Shown piece by piece: positions 23,257 through 35,619 of a DNA stretch of 64,000 bases (its first letter is position 1; each line of letters opens with the position of its first letter). The DNA comes from Torreya grandis (taxonomy: Eukaryota; Streptophyta; Pinopsida; Cupressales; Taxaceae): contig JARHVA010001921.1 in NCBI GenBank assembly GCA_037957365.1, positions 2,721,501-2,785,500 of the forward strand. Direction: 5' to 3'. Below the pieces are notes generated by a model. The model was not told the origin of the DNA. It saw only the letters and a program-made list of their open reading frames with translations, and searched no databases. The translations under genes and the position numbers were made by a program.

Positions 23257-24488
23257 TATGATATAGGAATTTGACTCAAGAGAGGATGGTTAGTATGGTG
23301 TTAGTTCCAAAATGAAAGAAACACACTAACTATCATAACATCTTTAGGCCTAGACACTAGGGAGAGCTTAGTTAAAAAAATAAATGACAAACACAACTAA
23401 AAAGTAAGGAATAAAACATAAGAATTCCTTTACCTTCCTTGGATGCTCCAAATTCCTTTGCAATGGTGTCTTTCTCAGTTTGTTCTCATGGAGTCTTCAT
23501 CAAAGGAGGCTTGGTTACCTCCGTCTCTCCTTGGCACCTTATGGCTTTGTAGCTTGGCTTGGCTTGGAATCAATTTGGCATCGTAACACTAATTGCAATG
23601 GATTTTGAAATCATTTGTGCATTATAAATTTTCATTATAAATTCTTTGAAGATATTTGAACATAATAACATTGTACCAAAATAGCTTAGAAATGATGTTC
23701 ATGGCCTCTCTATTTATAGATTTTTGAAAACGTCTAGAATCAACCTAAACCATCCATCTCAAGATTGAGATGTGTGGTTAAGGATTAATTCAATTTTTGG
23801 AATTAAGTTTATAATTATCCTCATCATGACATTGGAAGAATGGGAAATTAAGAGGCATGGAGGGAATCGTGGAAGGCATTGATGAGGCATGAAGGGCATG
23901 AATCTTGATATTTTTGGCATTTATGGCCTAGGGATGTCTTCCCAAGAAATGAGGTCACCTGATGATGTAGCTATTCAATATCCAATAGCAAAAATAATAT
24001 TTCAACAAAATTCCATTGAATTCTTAATTATGCCTTGATTTGGGTTAATTAGCTCTTAATCACGTTTAAGCACTTTATGCACAAATTACTCAAATTAATT
24101 AAGATGTCTTATTATTAGTCTAAAATTTGACTGGATTAGAATTGGAAGTCATTGTCAGATGTGTTGGATCCATTATCCTATTTAGGATGTTACAAACAAA
24201 AAATAACAAAGGCACATGTCTTGTACAAGAGATTTTATAGAAAAGATCAATCCAGAGCACCTACATGCAAAATTGGCATTTTGACTCAAAATGATCTACT
24301 TAAAGTTAACTAGGCCATAAATTACATTACCCCATTTAAGGATACCCTAGCCAAAATCAGCACTTGAATATGTCATTTTCATAGCATTTAACATGTCTTA
24401 GTGTTTTTAAGCCAAATTGTGCATTTTGGGTAGAAATTGGTCAAAAGCTTAGTTGGAGGTCATCGATGGCCAGATTTAGGTGTCTACA
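23257..24488 (-). repeat. Tat-2 3' LTR (left copy)
   Basis: Aligns end to end with 38711-39945. Plus-strand left edge TATGATATAGGAATTTGACTC pairs with TGTGATCTAGGAATTTGACTC, and both finish GATTTAGGTGTCTACA. Shared blocks include ATTTATAGATTTTTGA and CATCCATCTCAAGATTGAG. The outer two bases at the left edge have decayed from TG to TA. Confidence 0.93.
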
Positions 24489-24506
24489 GTTTGCCCCTAT
24501 TTGGGA
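24489..24506 (-). other. Tat-2 polypurine tract
   Basis: Minus strand TTCCCAAATAGGGGCAAAC directly precedes the LTR start TGTAGACACC. The GGGGCAAA(C/T)TGTAG junction is shared with Gyp-4 and with the orphan LTR at 41474. Confidence 0.8.
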
Positions 24507-24760
24507 AGGCATTGTAAGATATAAGCATAGTAACATATTCTCAAAGAATAAAAATGTCGTGTATGCCTATAACTTTAATGATGATAAACTAACTATATGA
24601 TTCCCCCTCAAGGGAATGATTGGCCTAAGTAGGTCGACAAACAGTCCCTTAAAAAGAGACAAGAAAAATAAAGGGACCAAAGAAAGGAAATATGATGGGG
24701 TGAAAACATAATGATATTGAAAAAGATTCAAAATCACTGAGAATGCAAGTGAGACAATGC

Positions 24761-25034
24761 ACAATGGTTTTCCCAAAGGTGGTTATAAACATTGTACCTT
24801 GATAGTGAAAATGTGGTATAATAACACAATTATTTACCCAAAGGTAGTTACAATCATTGAGAATATGGAGCTGCCCTAGTTAGGATAGACAAACAAGATA
24901 ATAACATGCCCCTATATAGGCAAAAAAAGTAAAGTGGTGACAACTTAATGATTTACCCAAAGGCAGTTATAATCACTAAGAAATTTAGGTGGGATGATGT
25001 GCAATGATTTGAACATAGAAGTTTATAATCATTG
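24761..25034. repeat. Repeated box CCCAAAGGTGGTTATAA-CATTG, 4 copies
   Basis: Copies near 24767, 24833, 24951 and 25003. The core is ATTTACCCAAAGGTGGTTATA followed by ATCATTG or ATCACTA. Two more diverged copies lie near 26376 and 26428. Spacing is irregular (about 50-120 bases), so these look like remnants of an eroded tandem array. Confidence 0.6.
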
Positions 25035-26027
25035 GACCCTAATTATGGAAAACATGATAAACTTATCCGAGGATGATGAAAACTTAACATAGAGGGTAAT
25101 GATGAATTGGAACAACCTACTAATAAGGAGATGCTCATCTGAACTAATAAAGGTTGAATTTTTTTTGTGGTTAATTACTCTATTTGGGATATGATTGGGA
25201 GTGAATCTAGATATCAGTGTCAAAGAGATGCCATCATTGTTGAATAGACTTTTTGAAGCTAAGGTTTGTTGTAGCATGTGTTAGTAGGCATCGTGATATA
25301 ACACCATGAGGACTTGGTTGAAATATGCATGAGGATTGACTCCCATAATCCATTTTTCAATAGAAAATAATGTACTAATAATAGAAACCATGATGACAAT
25401 GTAAACATATGAATATGGATGGATTCAAGTGTAAGTGTGGGTAAGGAATCACCTAATGAACACACATAAACTAAATCAAGGCAACAATGCTAAAAGCAAA
25501 CAAATAGGTAGACAAACAAACAAAATAAGTAGAAACAAATAAACAAATAATGCAATAGAAACCCTACAAACATTGCCCCTATAAAATAGGTGACAACTTA
25601 ACAAATGAAAAAAATGGGGGAATAGAAGAAAAGGGAGGGGTGACTGAGCTATCTCCATATGCACTAGGCAAGTGAATTCTACTTACATAGTTGTATGGAT
25701 GTAATATCTAATAAAAAACTTCAGGCCAAATGTAGTTCTTCTAGGGAATGGGAAGAATGTGATGACTAAGGAAATAAATAGAATGGATGTGATAGAAGAA
25801 TATGAATGGTCTTGAAAAATGGCAAGTGAATGAGAGAAATAGGTCAAAAAAGATGGGGAAACTAAATGACAAGTGATTTGCTTGTAACTCAGTAAGGTTT
25901 CTAGAATCCTTAAGGCATAGAAGTGGTCAATATTTTTATTCTTTTCTAACAATTTTTCAAATGTTTTTGAAATATTTTTGAAGTATCTCAACTTGATCAA
26001 GAATGATGAAACACTAAATGGTTCAAT

Positions 26028-26149
26028 CTCATGAAATGGTGAGAGAATTAAAACTAAGGTTGTTCATAAAATTGTGAAAGTGTGGCTTAAATTTCTCATA
26101 AAATGGTGAGAGTATGGCTTAGGTTACTCACAAAATAGTGAGAGCATGG
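26028..26149. repeat. 32-bp tandem repeat, 4 units
   Basis: Units at 26028 (35 bases), 26063, 26095 and 26127 (partial). The consensus is CTCATAAAATGGTGAGAGTA then TGGCTTAGGTTA. CTCA(T/C)...GTGAG forms a small dyad in each unit. Confidence 0.75.
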
Positions 26150-26790
26150 GGAAAAGGGTGACTAAGCTGACCTCAACAAGTATTGAGAACTACCTACATA
26201 GTCTCATATTAAGACCTCAAGTAACTGTAGTTCCACCCTTATAGCAAAAGAATTTGACTAGTGTAGCAGTCAATTCAAATAAAATGGGCACAATTGGTAA
26301 AAAGGCATAAGATGACATAAAAAGTGGTAAGTTGGTATGTCAAGGCTTAATATTTCCCCTAGTTTGTCCATAGGTGGTTATAACTAGGACATAATGGCAT
26401 AGACCAAGGGTACTAATTTACTCAAAGGTGGTTATAATTAGTATCAATATTGATGGTAAGAAAGGAATAAAAAAACAAGGATGCAACTATCAAAACTTAT
26501 ATCACACTATCCCAAAATACAATCTCTATCTGAAGTTTTTGAGCTAATTGATGAAACTAATCAAATACCTTGATGTTGAAAATGCGTAATGAATGATAAA
26601 AAACCAAGGTCAAATAGGCTAGGCTTTAGAACACACTGGGTTGATAGTTTAGAAGTAAAACATGGATAAGGCTAAGAGGATGGATAAGGATGATATTCAT
26701 ATAAATAATAATAGTGATAAAATGGCATAATTGAAATGGTCCTGATGGACAATACACCTTAGTGCTCAAGCATAGTCCTACTTGAGATGA

Positions 26791-27880
26791 ATAATATTCA
26801 TCAACTCTAGAAGTTCATCTCCATCTGGTGTGGTAAAGCTTGTATGTTCCTGATCCATAATCTATAGTAATGATGAAAGGACTTATCTAGTTTCATTTGA
26901 ATTTCCCTTTATGCTTCTTCTTAGTCATGATATTCTTTTGGTTTTCATTAAGAACAAGATCACCAAGTTCAAATGTTTGATACTTAACATGTTGATTATA
27001 GTGGCCTTTGAGTTGGTTCTGTTATGCTTGTAAGATTGTTGAGTGTAACTATGCATTTCTCATAAAATAGGTCTAGCTCTTGCAAGTGAGCTACTCGATA
27101 TTCATGATCATCTAAGACATGCTTAAAAAAGATGCACAGTGAAGGCAATTTGACCTCAATGGGAAGGATGGTCTTAGTACCATAAACAAGTGAGTATGGA
27201 GTGGATCCTATGGGGGTATGATGATTGGTATGGTATGCCCAAAGGGTAGGGAATATTTGTAAGTGTCAATCATGACCAGCATCATTAACAATCTTTTTGA
27301 GAAAATTGATAATGGTTTTGTTGGATGCCTCGACTTGGCCATTATCTTAAGGGTAATATGCTATAGAGAAAATTTGTGTGATGTTATATTTAGTACATAG
27401 TTGGTTTACATCCTTATTCTTGAATGATATTCCATTATTAGATATAATGTCATAGGGGATACCGTAGAGACAAATGAGATGGTTGAAGATGAATTTGGAA
27501 ATTTGCTTTCTAGTCACGTAAGTGAGGGGTATAACTTCAACCCACTTACTAAAATATTTTATGGTGGTAAGGATATGTTTATGGACATCAAAGGAAGTAA
27601 GGTTTATCTTCCTAATGAGTTCAAGTCCCCATGTAAAAAATGGCCATGGTGTCAACATCCATTTCAAAGTTTTTACTGAGCATGAATCATATTAGCATGT
27701 TGTTGACATTTGTCACACTTTTTTACATATGTAGTGGCAGTTGGATCTATTGTAGGCCAATAATAATCAGTATGCAAGAGATTTTTGGATATGACTAACC
27801 CACTAGAATGAGCACCACATACTCCTTTGTGAACTTCTCTTAACATTAGTGTAGACTCTATCAAATTTAAATAATGAAGT
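26791..27880 (-). pseudogene. Tat-2 integrase (catalytic residues lost)
   Basis: Open piece 27673-27864 is the zinc-binding domain: EVHKGVCGAHSSG with the His pair and KCDKCQQHAN with the Cys pair, so H2C2 is intact. Open piece 27347-27667 is the core: PWPFFTWGLELI has Glu at the first catalytic Asp, and ISNNGISFKNKDVNQL has Asn at the second. GQVEA keeps the Glu, again 35 positions on. The C-terminal KGKFK...SPFIITIDYGSGTYKL motif is visible near 26880-26800. Stops separate the parts. Enzymatic activity is excluded. Confidence 0.88.
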
Positions 27881-28149
27881 AGAGTTCCATAAAAATTGTA
27901 GTGATAAAGGGTGGATCCTAGTAGAGTATAACAAGTGGAATGATGAATAAAGGATCTAGTTTATTTTTGAGATAGGTTAGATGGTATAACTTGGTCATGA
28001 AGGTGATTGTAAATATCTGAGTACTAAATAGAATTAGGACTAACAATATCACAAATCATTACAATGGTTAAAGGTTCATGGGTTGGTGCTAATAAATTCT
28101 TGATGAGGAAATGATACTCTCTAGCTTTATCTATTTATCAAATTAGAGA

Positions 28150-28520
28150 GCCAATAGTAACCATGGAATCTATAGTTTTGTTACTATCCCTTGATATGTG
28201 CTCAAATTGAATGTTGGCAATTGTTTTCTTAAGAGTATCGGCCATAGCTTTATATGGAACCAGCTTGTCATCTTTGGTCTAAAAATGATCCATAACATGA
28301 TTGATGATTAAATGAGTTATCACCATAAACTTAGAGATGAGATATATTACAATACACTACTTTTTGAGGTCCTACAATAAGTGTTTCATACTCGGTCATG
28401 TTATTTGTGTAAGGAAAGCTGATTCTAAATGACTTAGAGATTATATCTCCCTATGGTGTAATAAACAATAAGCCTACCCTTGATCCATGTATAGTAAATA
28501 AACCATTAAAATATATCTTC
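28150..28520 (-). pseudogene. Tat-2 archaeal-type RNase H
   Basis: Minus-strand reading at about 28490-28330 gives SRVGLLFITPYGDIISKSF then FPYTNNMTEYETLIVGPQ and VYGDN. This is the extra RNase H of Tat elements, with TNN-x-x-EYE-x-L and G-D conserved. It lies between the RT-linked RNase H and the integrase, as in Tat-1. Broken by a stop and by frameshifts downstream. Confidence 0.8.
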
Positions 28521-29150
28521 TAGATCTAATCCACAAGGGGTGTGTCAATGATGGTCATTATGGACTCATCAATAAATTGAAAGGTGAGTGGTTGTGTGTC
28601 TATGAGAAGTGCATTAGTAAGTTGATCTGCAAGAACTTGTCCCTTGAGTACCTTTTAATTGACATACTCTATGTCAAACTAACTAAAAATCATGATCCAT
28701 TTATCCATTCTACTTTACAAAGTTGTTTTAGATAGTGGATATTTGAGTAGATCTACCTTTGAAATGACCATGGTCTTATTATTCAACATATAATGGCACA
28801 ATTTTTGAGCTATGAAAACCATGTCCAGACAAGATTTTTCAATAGGTGCATAGTTATGTTCATATGTAACCAACATATGGCTTAGGTATTATATGGCATG
28901 CTCTTTTGTATTGTCATCATGTTGAGCCAAGAGTGCCCCTAGAGCATGGTCAATAGTTGATAGGTATAACAAGAATGAATTTCCTGGCAGAAGAGGTATT
29001 AAAATAGGTGGATTAACAAGATAGTCTTTGATTTATTGAAAATTTATTTGGGAGTGATCATCCTAGTGAAAATTAACTCCCTTATTCAAAATATGTGTAA
29101 ATGGATGGCACTTGTCTATTAACTAAGAGATGAAGCATTGGATTGACTAG
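28521..29150 (-). pseudogene. Tat-2 RT-linked RNase H region
   Basis: No long open frame survives. Position is between RT and the archaeal-type RNase H. Near 28990-28840, fragments such as FLLYLSTIDHALGALLAQHD and EHNYAPIEKSCLDMVFIAQKL-like text can be read across frames. They match gypsy RNase H (G-x-L-L-A-Q...Y-x-P-I-E-K). Heavily mutated. Confidence 0.65.
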
Positions 29151-30104
29151 ATCTTACCCTACAAACTATGGAGTTGCTTTAAATTGGTTAGTGGTGGCAT
29201 CTTAGTTATAGCAAATACTTTAGCTAAATCAACTTCAATACCTCTAAAAGACATGATGAATCCAAGTAATTTTCTTGAAGCTACACTAAACACATATTTA
29301 TTTGGATTGAGTCTGACTTTGTACTCCCATAATCTTTCGAATATCTTACACAACACTATTGGATGGTCGACCCTAGTTTTGGATTTTCCTAATATGTCAT
29401 TGACATAGTCTTCAATAATATCATTCATCATATCATGGAATATGATATTCATGGCCCTTTGATATGTATCTCTAGTATTATTAAAGTCAAATGGCATTAC
29501 TTGATACCAAAATGTTCCCCATGGGTGGTGAACGATGTTTTATGTTGGTCTTTTGGTGATATTTTGATCTGGTTGCATCCTAAATATCCATCCATGAGTG
29601 AAATCATTTCATAAACTACTATGGATTCAATTATCATGTCAATATTAGTAAGGGAAAATCATATTTAAGACAAGCTTTGTCTCAAAAATTAGTACAAATT
29701 TTGATCCCTTCAGGGTTTTTACTAACAGGTACCACGTTAGAGATCCATTTTGAGTAGTCAATGGATTGGATAGATTTTACTTCTAAGTGTTTTTCCAACT
29801 CTTTCTTTACCAATATAGTAATGTGAGGATGCATCTTACATAGCTTTTGTTTTACCAATTTGGCATTAGGATTAACCATAAGGTGGTGCAAAACCAAAGT
29901 GGGGTCTAAACCTGGGATGTCAAAATAGGCCCATGTAAATATATCTACAAATTCTCTCAATAGAGCTGTAAAGATGTCATGTTCCTCCTCAATGAGGGAT
30001 GCACCTAATTTTATCCATTTTAGGTCTAATAGAGTCCTGATAATTACCTCTATTGTGTCTTCAACTAGAAGGGTCAAACCATCTTCTAGGATAGTAGGCA
30101 ACAA
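29151..30104 (-). pseudogene. Tat-2 reverse transcriptase (YVDD changed to YVND)
   Basis: Open piece 29682-30104 holds the N-terminal RT: HHLMVNPNAKLVKQKLCKMH, then WISNVVPVSKNPEGIKICTN (usual W-L-A-N-V-V-x-V-x-K). Open piece 29159-29497 starts MPFDFNNTRDTYQRAMNIIF and has IEDYVNDILGKS, where the first Asp of the YVDD box is Asn. LLGFIMSFRGIEVD follows (usual L-G-F-x-V-S-x-R-G-I-E). The middle part near 29500-29680, including the first catalytic Asp region (SLMDGYLGCNQI-like), has frameshifts. Polymerase activity is excluded. Confidence 0.88.
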
Positions 30105-30758
30105 ATTGAATTGTTGGATTATATCAGGGTCCTCTATTAGGACTTGCTCTTCAACTTCTCTTAGGCATGATGAATCTAAGTCCCCTAATGGGAGATCTAG
30201 CCATGTGAAAAAAATAGTTGGAAATTCTTGAAGAATTTGATCAAATATTTGTTATTGCTTAAAGCTAAACTTAGACCCATAGGCAAGTTCATTGTTGGCA
30301 GTATCCTAATCTAAATTTGAAGATGAATGAACACCCCCATCTAATGGCACCTAAAATAGGTTTTCACCACTAGTCTAGCCTTTATCTTTACTTTTTCCCT
30401 GGTTAGAAAGTGCCTCAAATATGTTTTCACTTTAGGACCTCAATGTTTTACTTATTTGATTTTGGCTAAGGGTGTTCACTTGCTCTCCAAAATAGGTTGT
30501 AGGATCTAATGTAATTAAGAATCTTGACTTGTGATCTTCCAATGGAACATTGTCTCTAAGGCCTATGAAGTCACAAAATGCCTCATCATTCTATAACTCA
30601 TCAATCAGTATATTAGATTCTTGTTGGTCCCAATCTATCAGTTGGGGATAATATAATGGTAATGGGTTATAATGAATGGCTAGGGTAAGGGTAGAAATGG
30701 CATTATTATCAAATAGGTTGGTTTTAACTAGGTCATCAAAGGTGAGGCTATGATCAGA

Positions 30759-31106
30759 CTATGCTTCATTGTTAGCATCATTATCACTAGTCATTGGTGA
30801 TGGAGTTTGAATAAGATATGTGGGGTGACCCCCAAGTAGTTTAAATCCAAGTCCATAAGGTCTTTCATACTTAGTCATGGAAATTAGATCGATGGTTCCT
30901 TGTTGATTTGGTCTAAGGCCTCTTCCCTCATAATTATGATGCTTCATGATCTTATTGGGAATAGGATACTTTGTACTTTTATAACAATCAGCTTGGTTGT
31001 CATTGTATAACCATGCTTCATCCCCTTCAAGAGGGTTAGGTTCTAGGCTAGACGCTAGTACAAATGTGACAGGTCCCTTATCTTTGTTCTTTTGTTGCCA
31101 ATACAT
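30759..31106 (-). pseudogene. Tat-2 protease-RT linker fragment
   Basis: A 115-codon open piece with GDEAWLYNDNQ and RGLRPNQQGTIDLI, then GLGF and GGHPTYLIQTPSP. The RGL-x-P-N-x-Q...GLG(F/Y) pattern resembles the conserved linker between protease and RT of Tat-type polyproteins. No catalytic function is implied. Confidence 0.55.
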
Positions 31107-31339
31107 ATGTGGGGTGACTTTAGGTCACCCAAAGGTTTTCAAATTCTGAGGAAGATTAGCAATATGAAATATATCATGGATCACATACTCTCTCAATCCA
31201 TTATCAAAAATGGTGAAATGATTAGAAGCTTTACAAGGAGGCATGTGGGAAAGGGAATCTAAGGTATTAGGATCTATGCAATTATCTAGTGAAGGATCAA
31301 TAAATATATCCTTTCCTTTATCCTACTTGGAACTTGGAT

Positions 31340-31950
31340 TCATGCCATACTGATAATTATAGCTTTGAAAATTGGCCTCAAGATGTTTACAAATTCATAT
31401 GGGTGTAAATCTCTTGGAATATTCACCTCCATCCCTGAGTGGGAAAACTTGATACATTGGTGCAACATTGATGAAACTACACAAATCTCATATAACCAAG
31501 GCCTGCCTAAAAGCATACTGTATGATAACTTAAGATCAAGCACATGGCAAAGTGTATCACGAAACAAACACCCAATGATAACTGGCAAACTAATGGTGCC
31601 TTGTGAGTCTCTTTCCTAATTATCATAGGCTTTGATGGTTATTATTTTGGCTAAATATCTACTATTGTGTACCCAAGAAGCTTGATGAGCTTTAGAGACA
31701 CTATGTTGAGGATGGATCCATTATCTATAAGGACATGTTTCACTTTATGCCATCTTATATAAACTTCTATGTATAATGGATTATTATGGAGTGGGCCAAG
31801 GGAAGACAAATTGCTTTAGTTGAATGTGACTTATTAGGCTGGAGCTAGGTGTCTAACCAAAGCTTTAAATTTATCATGGGATATGTCACTATCAATAGTG
31901 GATTAGGTCAAAAACTCATTCAAGATGTTCTTGTAGATTATTGACATTCA
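31340..31950 (-). pseudogene. Tat-2 protease, C-terminal half
   Basis: Open piece 31340-31588 reads LDLKLSYSMLLGRPWLYEI, then VVSSMLHQCIKF. This is the end of a gypsy protease (I-L-L-G-R-P-W) followed by its conserved tail. The upstream active site is in a broken frame near 31740-31690, where IDNGSILNI-like text can be read. Confidence 0.75.
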
Positions 31951-34900
31951 TAGCAAATCTAAAATATAAATTTGTGTTAGTTTCTTCTACAATTGTTCCA
32001 CAATATCAAACTTCTTATTTTAGTTAGTAGTGAATGGTTTATTTCAAGGCTGAATAGTTGGTTGGATGACAGGCAAAGTGGTAGATGGTTATGGGATTAA
32101 GATAGTAATATTTGACCTTTTAGTTGTGATTTCATAATCAGGATTAAATACTAGACCATTATTACTAAAAAATGTTGGAAACGATGTGGGACTAGACAAG
32201 ACACATCTCAGTTGTTGGTGCACTCGTATGTGATCACATGGCAAGGATGAGTTGTCGATAGAATGTCTAAAAGGGAAGTCTTAGTTTGCTAGTTTACATG
32301 TATGCACTCCTAGGTCAAAGAAAGATTATCCATGTAATTTGGCTGAATATTATTGTTTAACAATCGTCTAGGCTAATTAGTGCTTGGTATAGTATTAATG
32401 GAGATGGTGTTAATGCTACACCCTACAATATGACTTACAACCCTGTTGTAATCATGTGCAACTACATGGTAGGTTTGTTGTTTATTACTATTTTGACCTT
32501 AGTTTTGTATATTATTCTATCATTATGGGTTTTGCTACTGATTTTGTTGATTCCAATGCTTTGGCCTTTGATTTTGATCCTATTGATTTTACTACTATGT
32601 TGGCTGTTGTTGATGATGATTATTTTATTATTGTTAATTGTTATGTCAAGAAAAGGGGTTTTGATAAATATCAATTGTTTTATTGGAAGTGGAAGCACCA
32701 TTATCCAATGTTATCTCCCTATTATCCAACATATTCTCAATTAAATGCTTAATTTGGAAACATCTTCATAGATTATGCCCATTAACCCAGTGATAGTCAC
32801 AAAATTCATATTCACAGTACCAATCAGGATAAGGAATGCCTTATAGATAATGCTTTGGTATAGGCTAAATAATCAGATTAATGATAGCAAGCTTATGAAA
32901 TATAGACTCAATAGGTTCTCTTAGGTCACTAAAGACATGACATGTAGGTGTGGTTCTCCTAGGAGGAGGGATTTGTAATGGTAAAGGCTACTATATTTGT
33001 TGTGCAGGTCTTGGTTGTTGTGCTTGCGACATAGGTTGGAGAGATTATTAGGTAGGAGTAAGATAAAAATGTGGTGAAGATGATGTTTACATTATTTGGA
33101 TATGAAAAGATTGGGTTACTCTATTTCCCATAACATTCCTATTATTATTGAATTGCTTTGGTCTTTCTTGGTTATTAGCCTATGTTGGTTGTGATGTTTG
33201 CACTTAAATAAGATGTTGATGCTGGCCACTTCCCTAATTGGTACCTTGATTTTGATTAGTTAAATTAAGCTTGATGACTCCTTTATTGATAAGCACCCAC
33301 TCGATCAACAAACCTTTATCAATGATCTCTTTGAAAGTATGTGCACATTTTAGTTCTAAATGATAAGTTATCTCACTATGTAAATTTTTATTAAACATAG
33401 CGACTAATTATTTATCTAGTAAACTATGGGTGAAATGGCTTGCAAGGGCTCTCCATCATTATAAATAACTTTCAAAACTCTCACCAGCTTTTTGCTTTAC
33501 TTTCATTAATTCCACTAATGAAATATCATGCTCGATATTATAAGAAAAGTGTTGCACAAACTTATCAAAAAGATCATCAAAATCTGTTACTAAATTTTTG
33601 GGCAACTTTAAAAACCACTCCAAAGCTTGTCCCACCAAGCTCATTAGAAACAATAGCAAAAGGTATATGTTGTTATATGTCAGTGGTTGACATGTGACAA
33701 ATAATTTGGTCAAATGAGCCTTAAGGTCACCTTTCCCTTTATATTTATTGAATTTTAGTGGTTCGTATCCTAGATAAAATGGTATCTACAAATACTCCAT
33801 GTTGAATGGATAAGAACACACATCATCTAATTTGAACTTTTTAATCTATTTACTAACTTGAATAATAGCAATTTCATCTTTCATCTATTGTAATTCTTGG
33901 GATAGGAAACTAGAAGGAACATTGGTTTGAGGGAGAATATTGGTTTGGGTAGATGGTTGGGAGGTCATAAGTGGGACACTTTGACTAAGATATGATGGAG
34001 ATACTTGTTGGGGTACATTGGTTTGGTTGGGGAATGGACCAATAATATGCATACATGATTATGATGTACATGAAATTATACATTTGGTTGTGTTATATTC
34101 TAGTTTGGGTTGGCAATAAAGATTTGACTTGGAGGATTTTATGGTTGGGATGGAGGGATATAACTATACTGTGCCTACTATGGTTGAAAAGGGACATGCT
34201 ACTGACTAATCAAACCTTGTTGTTGAGTGTAAACTTGTGGTTTAAGACCCTATCTTTGAGTTTGTGGCACATTTTGAACCAATGATTGTATAGTATGTAT
34301 TTGAGAAATATGGGGACCTCCTTGTTACATGAATCCCTGTGAGAAAGTTATAATAGGTTATAGATTCAACATTTATCGCTCACCAATATTTACATCTTGT
34401 TGGGTATTCATTGCTTGGTTTTGAATTGGTATATTAGTCTACAATTGAAGAGGTATGTTCATCATTATCTGGTGAGATGGAACATTAGATGCCCCTGATT
34501 GAGGTGGAAATGTATTTTTCCTTTGTTGCATTGATACACTAGATTATGCCTATTGTTGTGGAATACAACTCGTTACTTGAGGAGTAGGATTCATCACATT
34601 CTATCATTGAGGCATGACATTGGCCATTGTTTGATTTCCTAATCTCATAGGTTGTACACTTGAGAAATCAGTCAGTTGAGGTTGGGGTGTAAAAACTCAT
34701 ATTCCTTGGTATGATGATCTACTCATGGTATTAACTACATGCACATGTTGTTGGCTAGTTGTTTATGCGTTAGTACCACTTTGATTAGGATTGGACATTG
34801 TTTGCACATTGTCCATTACATTTGGCTCACTATTTTGTGTAGAAGCCGAAGACACTTCTTTAATAATGGGCATATGCATCAAGTTATCTATCAAAGCAGT

Positions 34901-35619
34901 TTGTACGAATGGGTCATAACTAAGACTCTCTTGTCTAATTAACTCTATCATAACTCTTATTGAAGGGACTAGGTCAATAAGAGGCTTACTCACCATGTTT
35001 ATCTGATTGAAATCGTGTGCGAGATTTAGGTAGGTTTTATATGTTGTCTACATTTAGTTAAAGTGATATTCCATGATTTTTTTACCTCAATTAGATATAT
35101 TAGGGTATTAATACATTGTTTGTACTAAAGCCATAAGATTTCTAAAAGAATCATGTTGATCATAAATGAAATTGTGGGGCACTCTTACTATATACTTGGT
35201 AAATTTTCATGGGGGAAGTTTGTTAGAAACTTGTCCCCTACCTTTATGGCTCTAACCAAAATATCATCTTTATTCTCTAAAAAATGTTGCTCAAACAAAA
35301 ATGGATCATATGGGGAATTGGTATTAGTAGGATATGATTTTTAAAGAACTAGATCATCCATTGTGGGTATTATAGCTAGGTATTATGTAGTTTGTTCTCG
35401 GTCTTACTCTGAATAAGGTGGTGTGTTAACTAGATAGTTAGCCAATGGATCTTGGCTTTGTGCCCCTGATTGAGTATTATAAGATGGATAAGAATCCATA
35501 TCATAAGTAATATTATTCACATAGGGATCTTGCACCATTTCTTCCTGTGTAATTATATTACTAATCCCTATATTGTACATGAGTCCACTATGAGTGTAAG
35601 AATACATGTTAGGATCCAT
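31951..35619 (-). pseudogene. Tat-2 gag (broken)
   Basis: The start at 35619 (MDPNMYSYTHSGLMYNIGIS) opens 71 codons rich in Asn, Tyr, Ser and Gln. The gag core is at 33459-33713: MSLVGQALEWFLKLPKNLV, then FDDLFDKFVQHF and VELMKVKQKAGESFESYL. It matches the retrotransposon gag domain (A-x-x-W-F...F...F-x-x-x-F...L...Q...ESF-x-x-Y). Between them, 33850-34750 encodes a long Gln/Pro/Asn-rich low-complexity region broken by stops. A plus-strand frame of similar size at 32456-32752 is an antisense shadow. Confidence 0.8.

Larger units (their letters stand above)
24507..26790 (-). other. Tat-2 3' spacer with repeated motifs
   Basis: Not coding on the element strand. It carries repeated GGTTATAA(T/A)CATTG boxes (separate entries) and a four-unit short tandem repeat at 26028-26149. 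Minus-strand open frames at 25029-26000 are Phe/Leu-rich and have no domain; they reflect A+G-rich plus-strand sequence. Confidence 0.55.

Noticed and set aside
32430..32752. Overlapping plus frames of 98 and 104 codons and a minus frame of 79 codons
   Set aside because: Three overlapping frames in low-complexity T/G-rich DNA, inside the Tat-2 gag-protease region on the opposite strand; Leu/Ile or Asp/Tyr runs with no domain.
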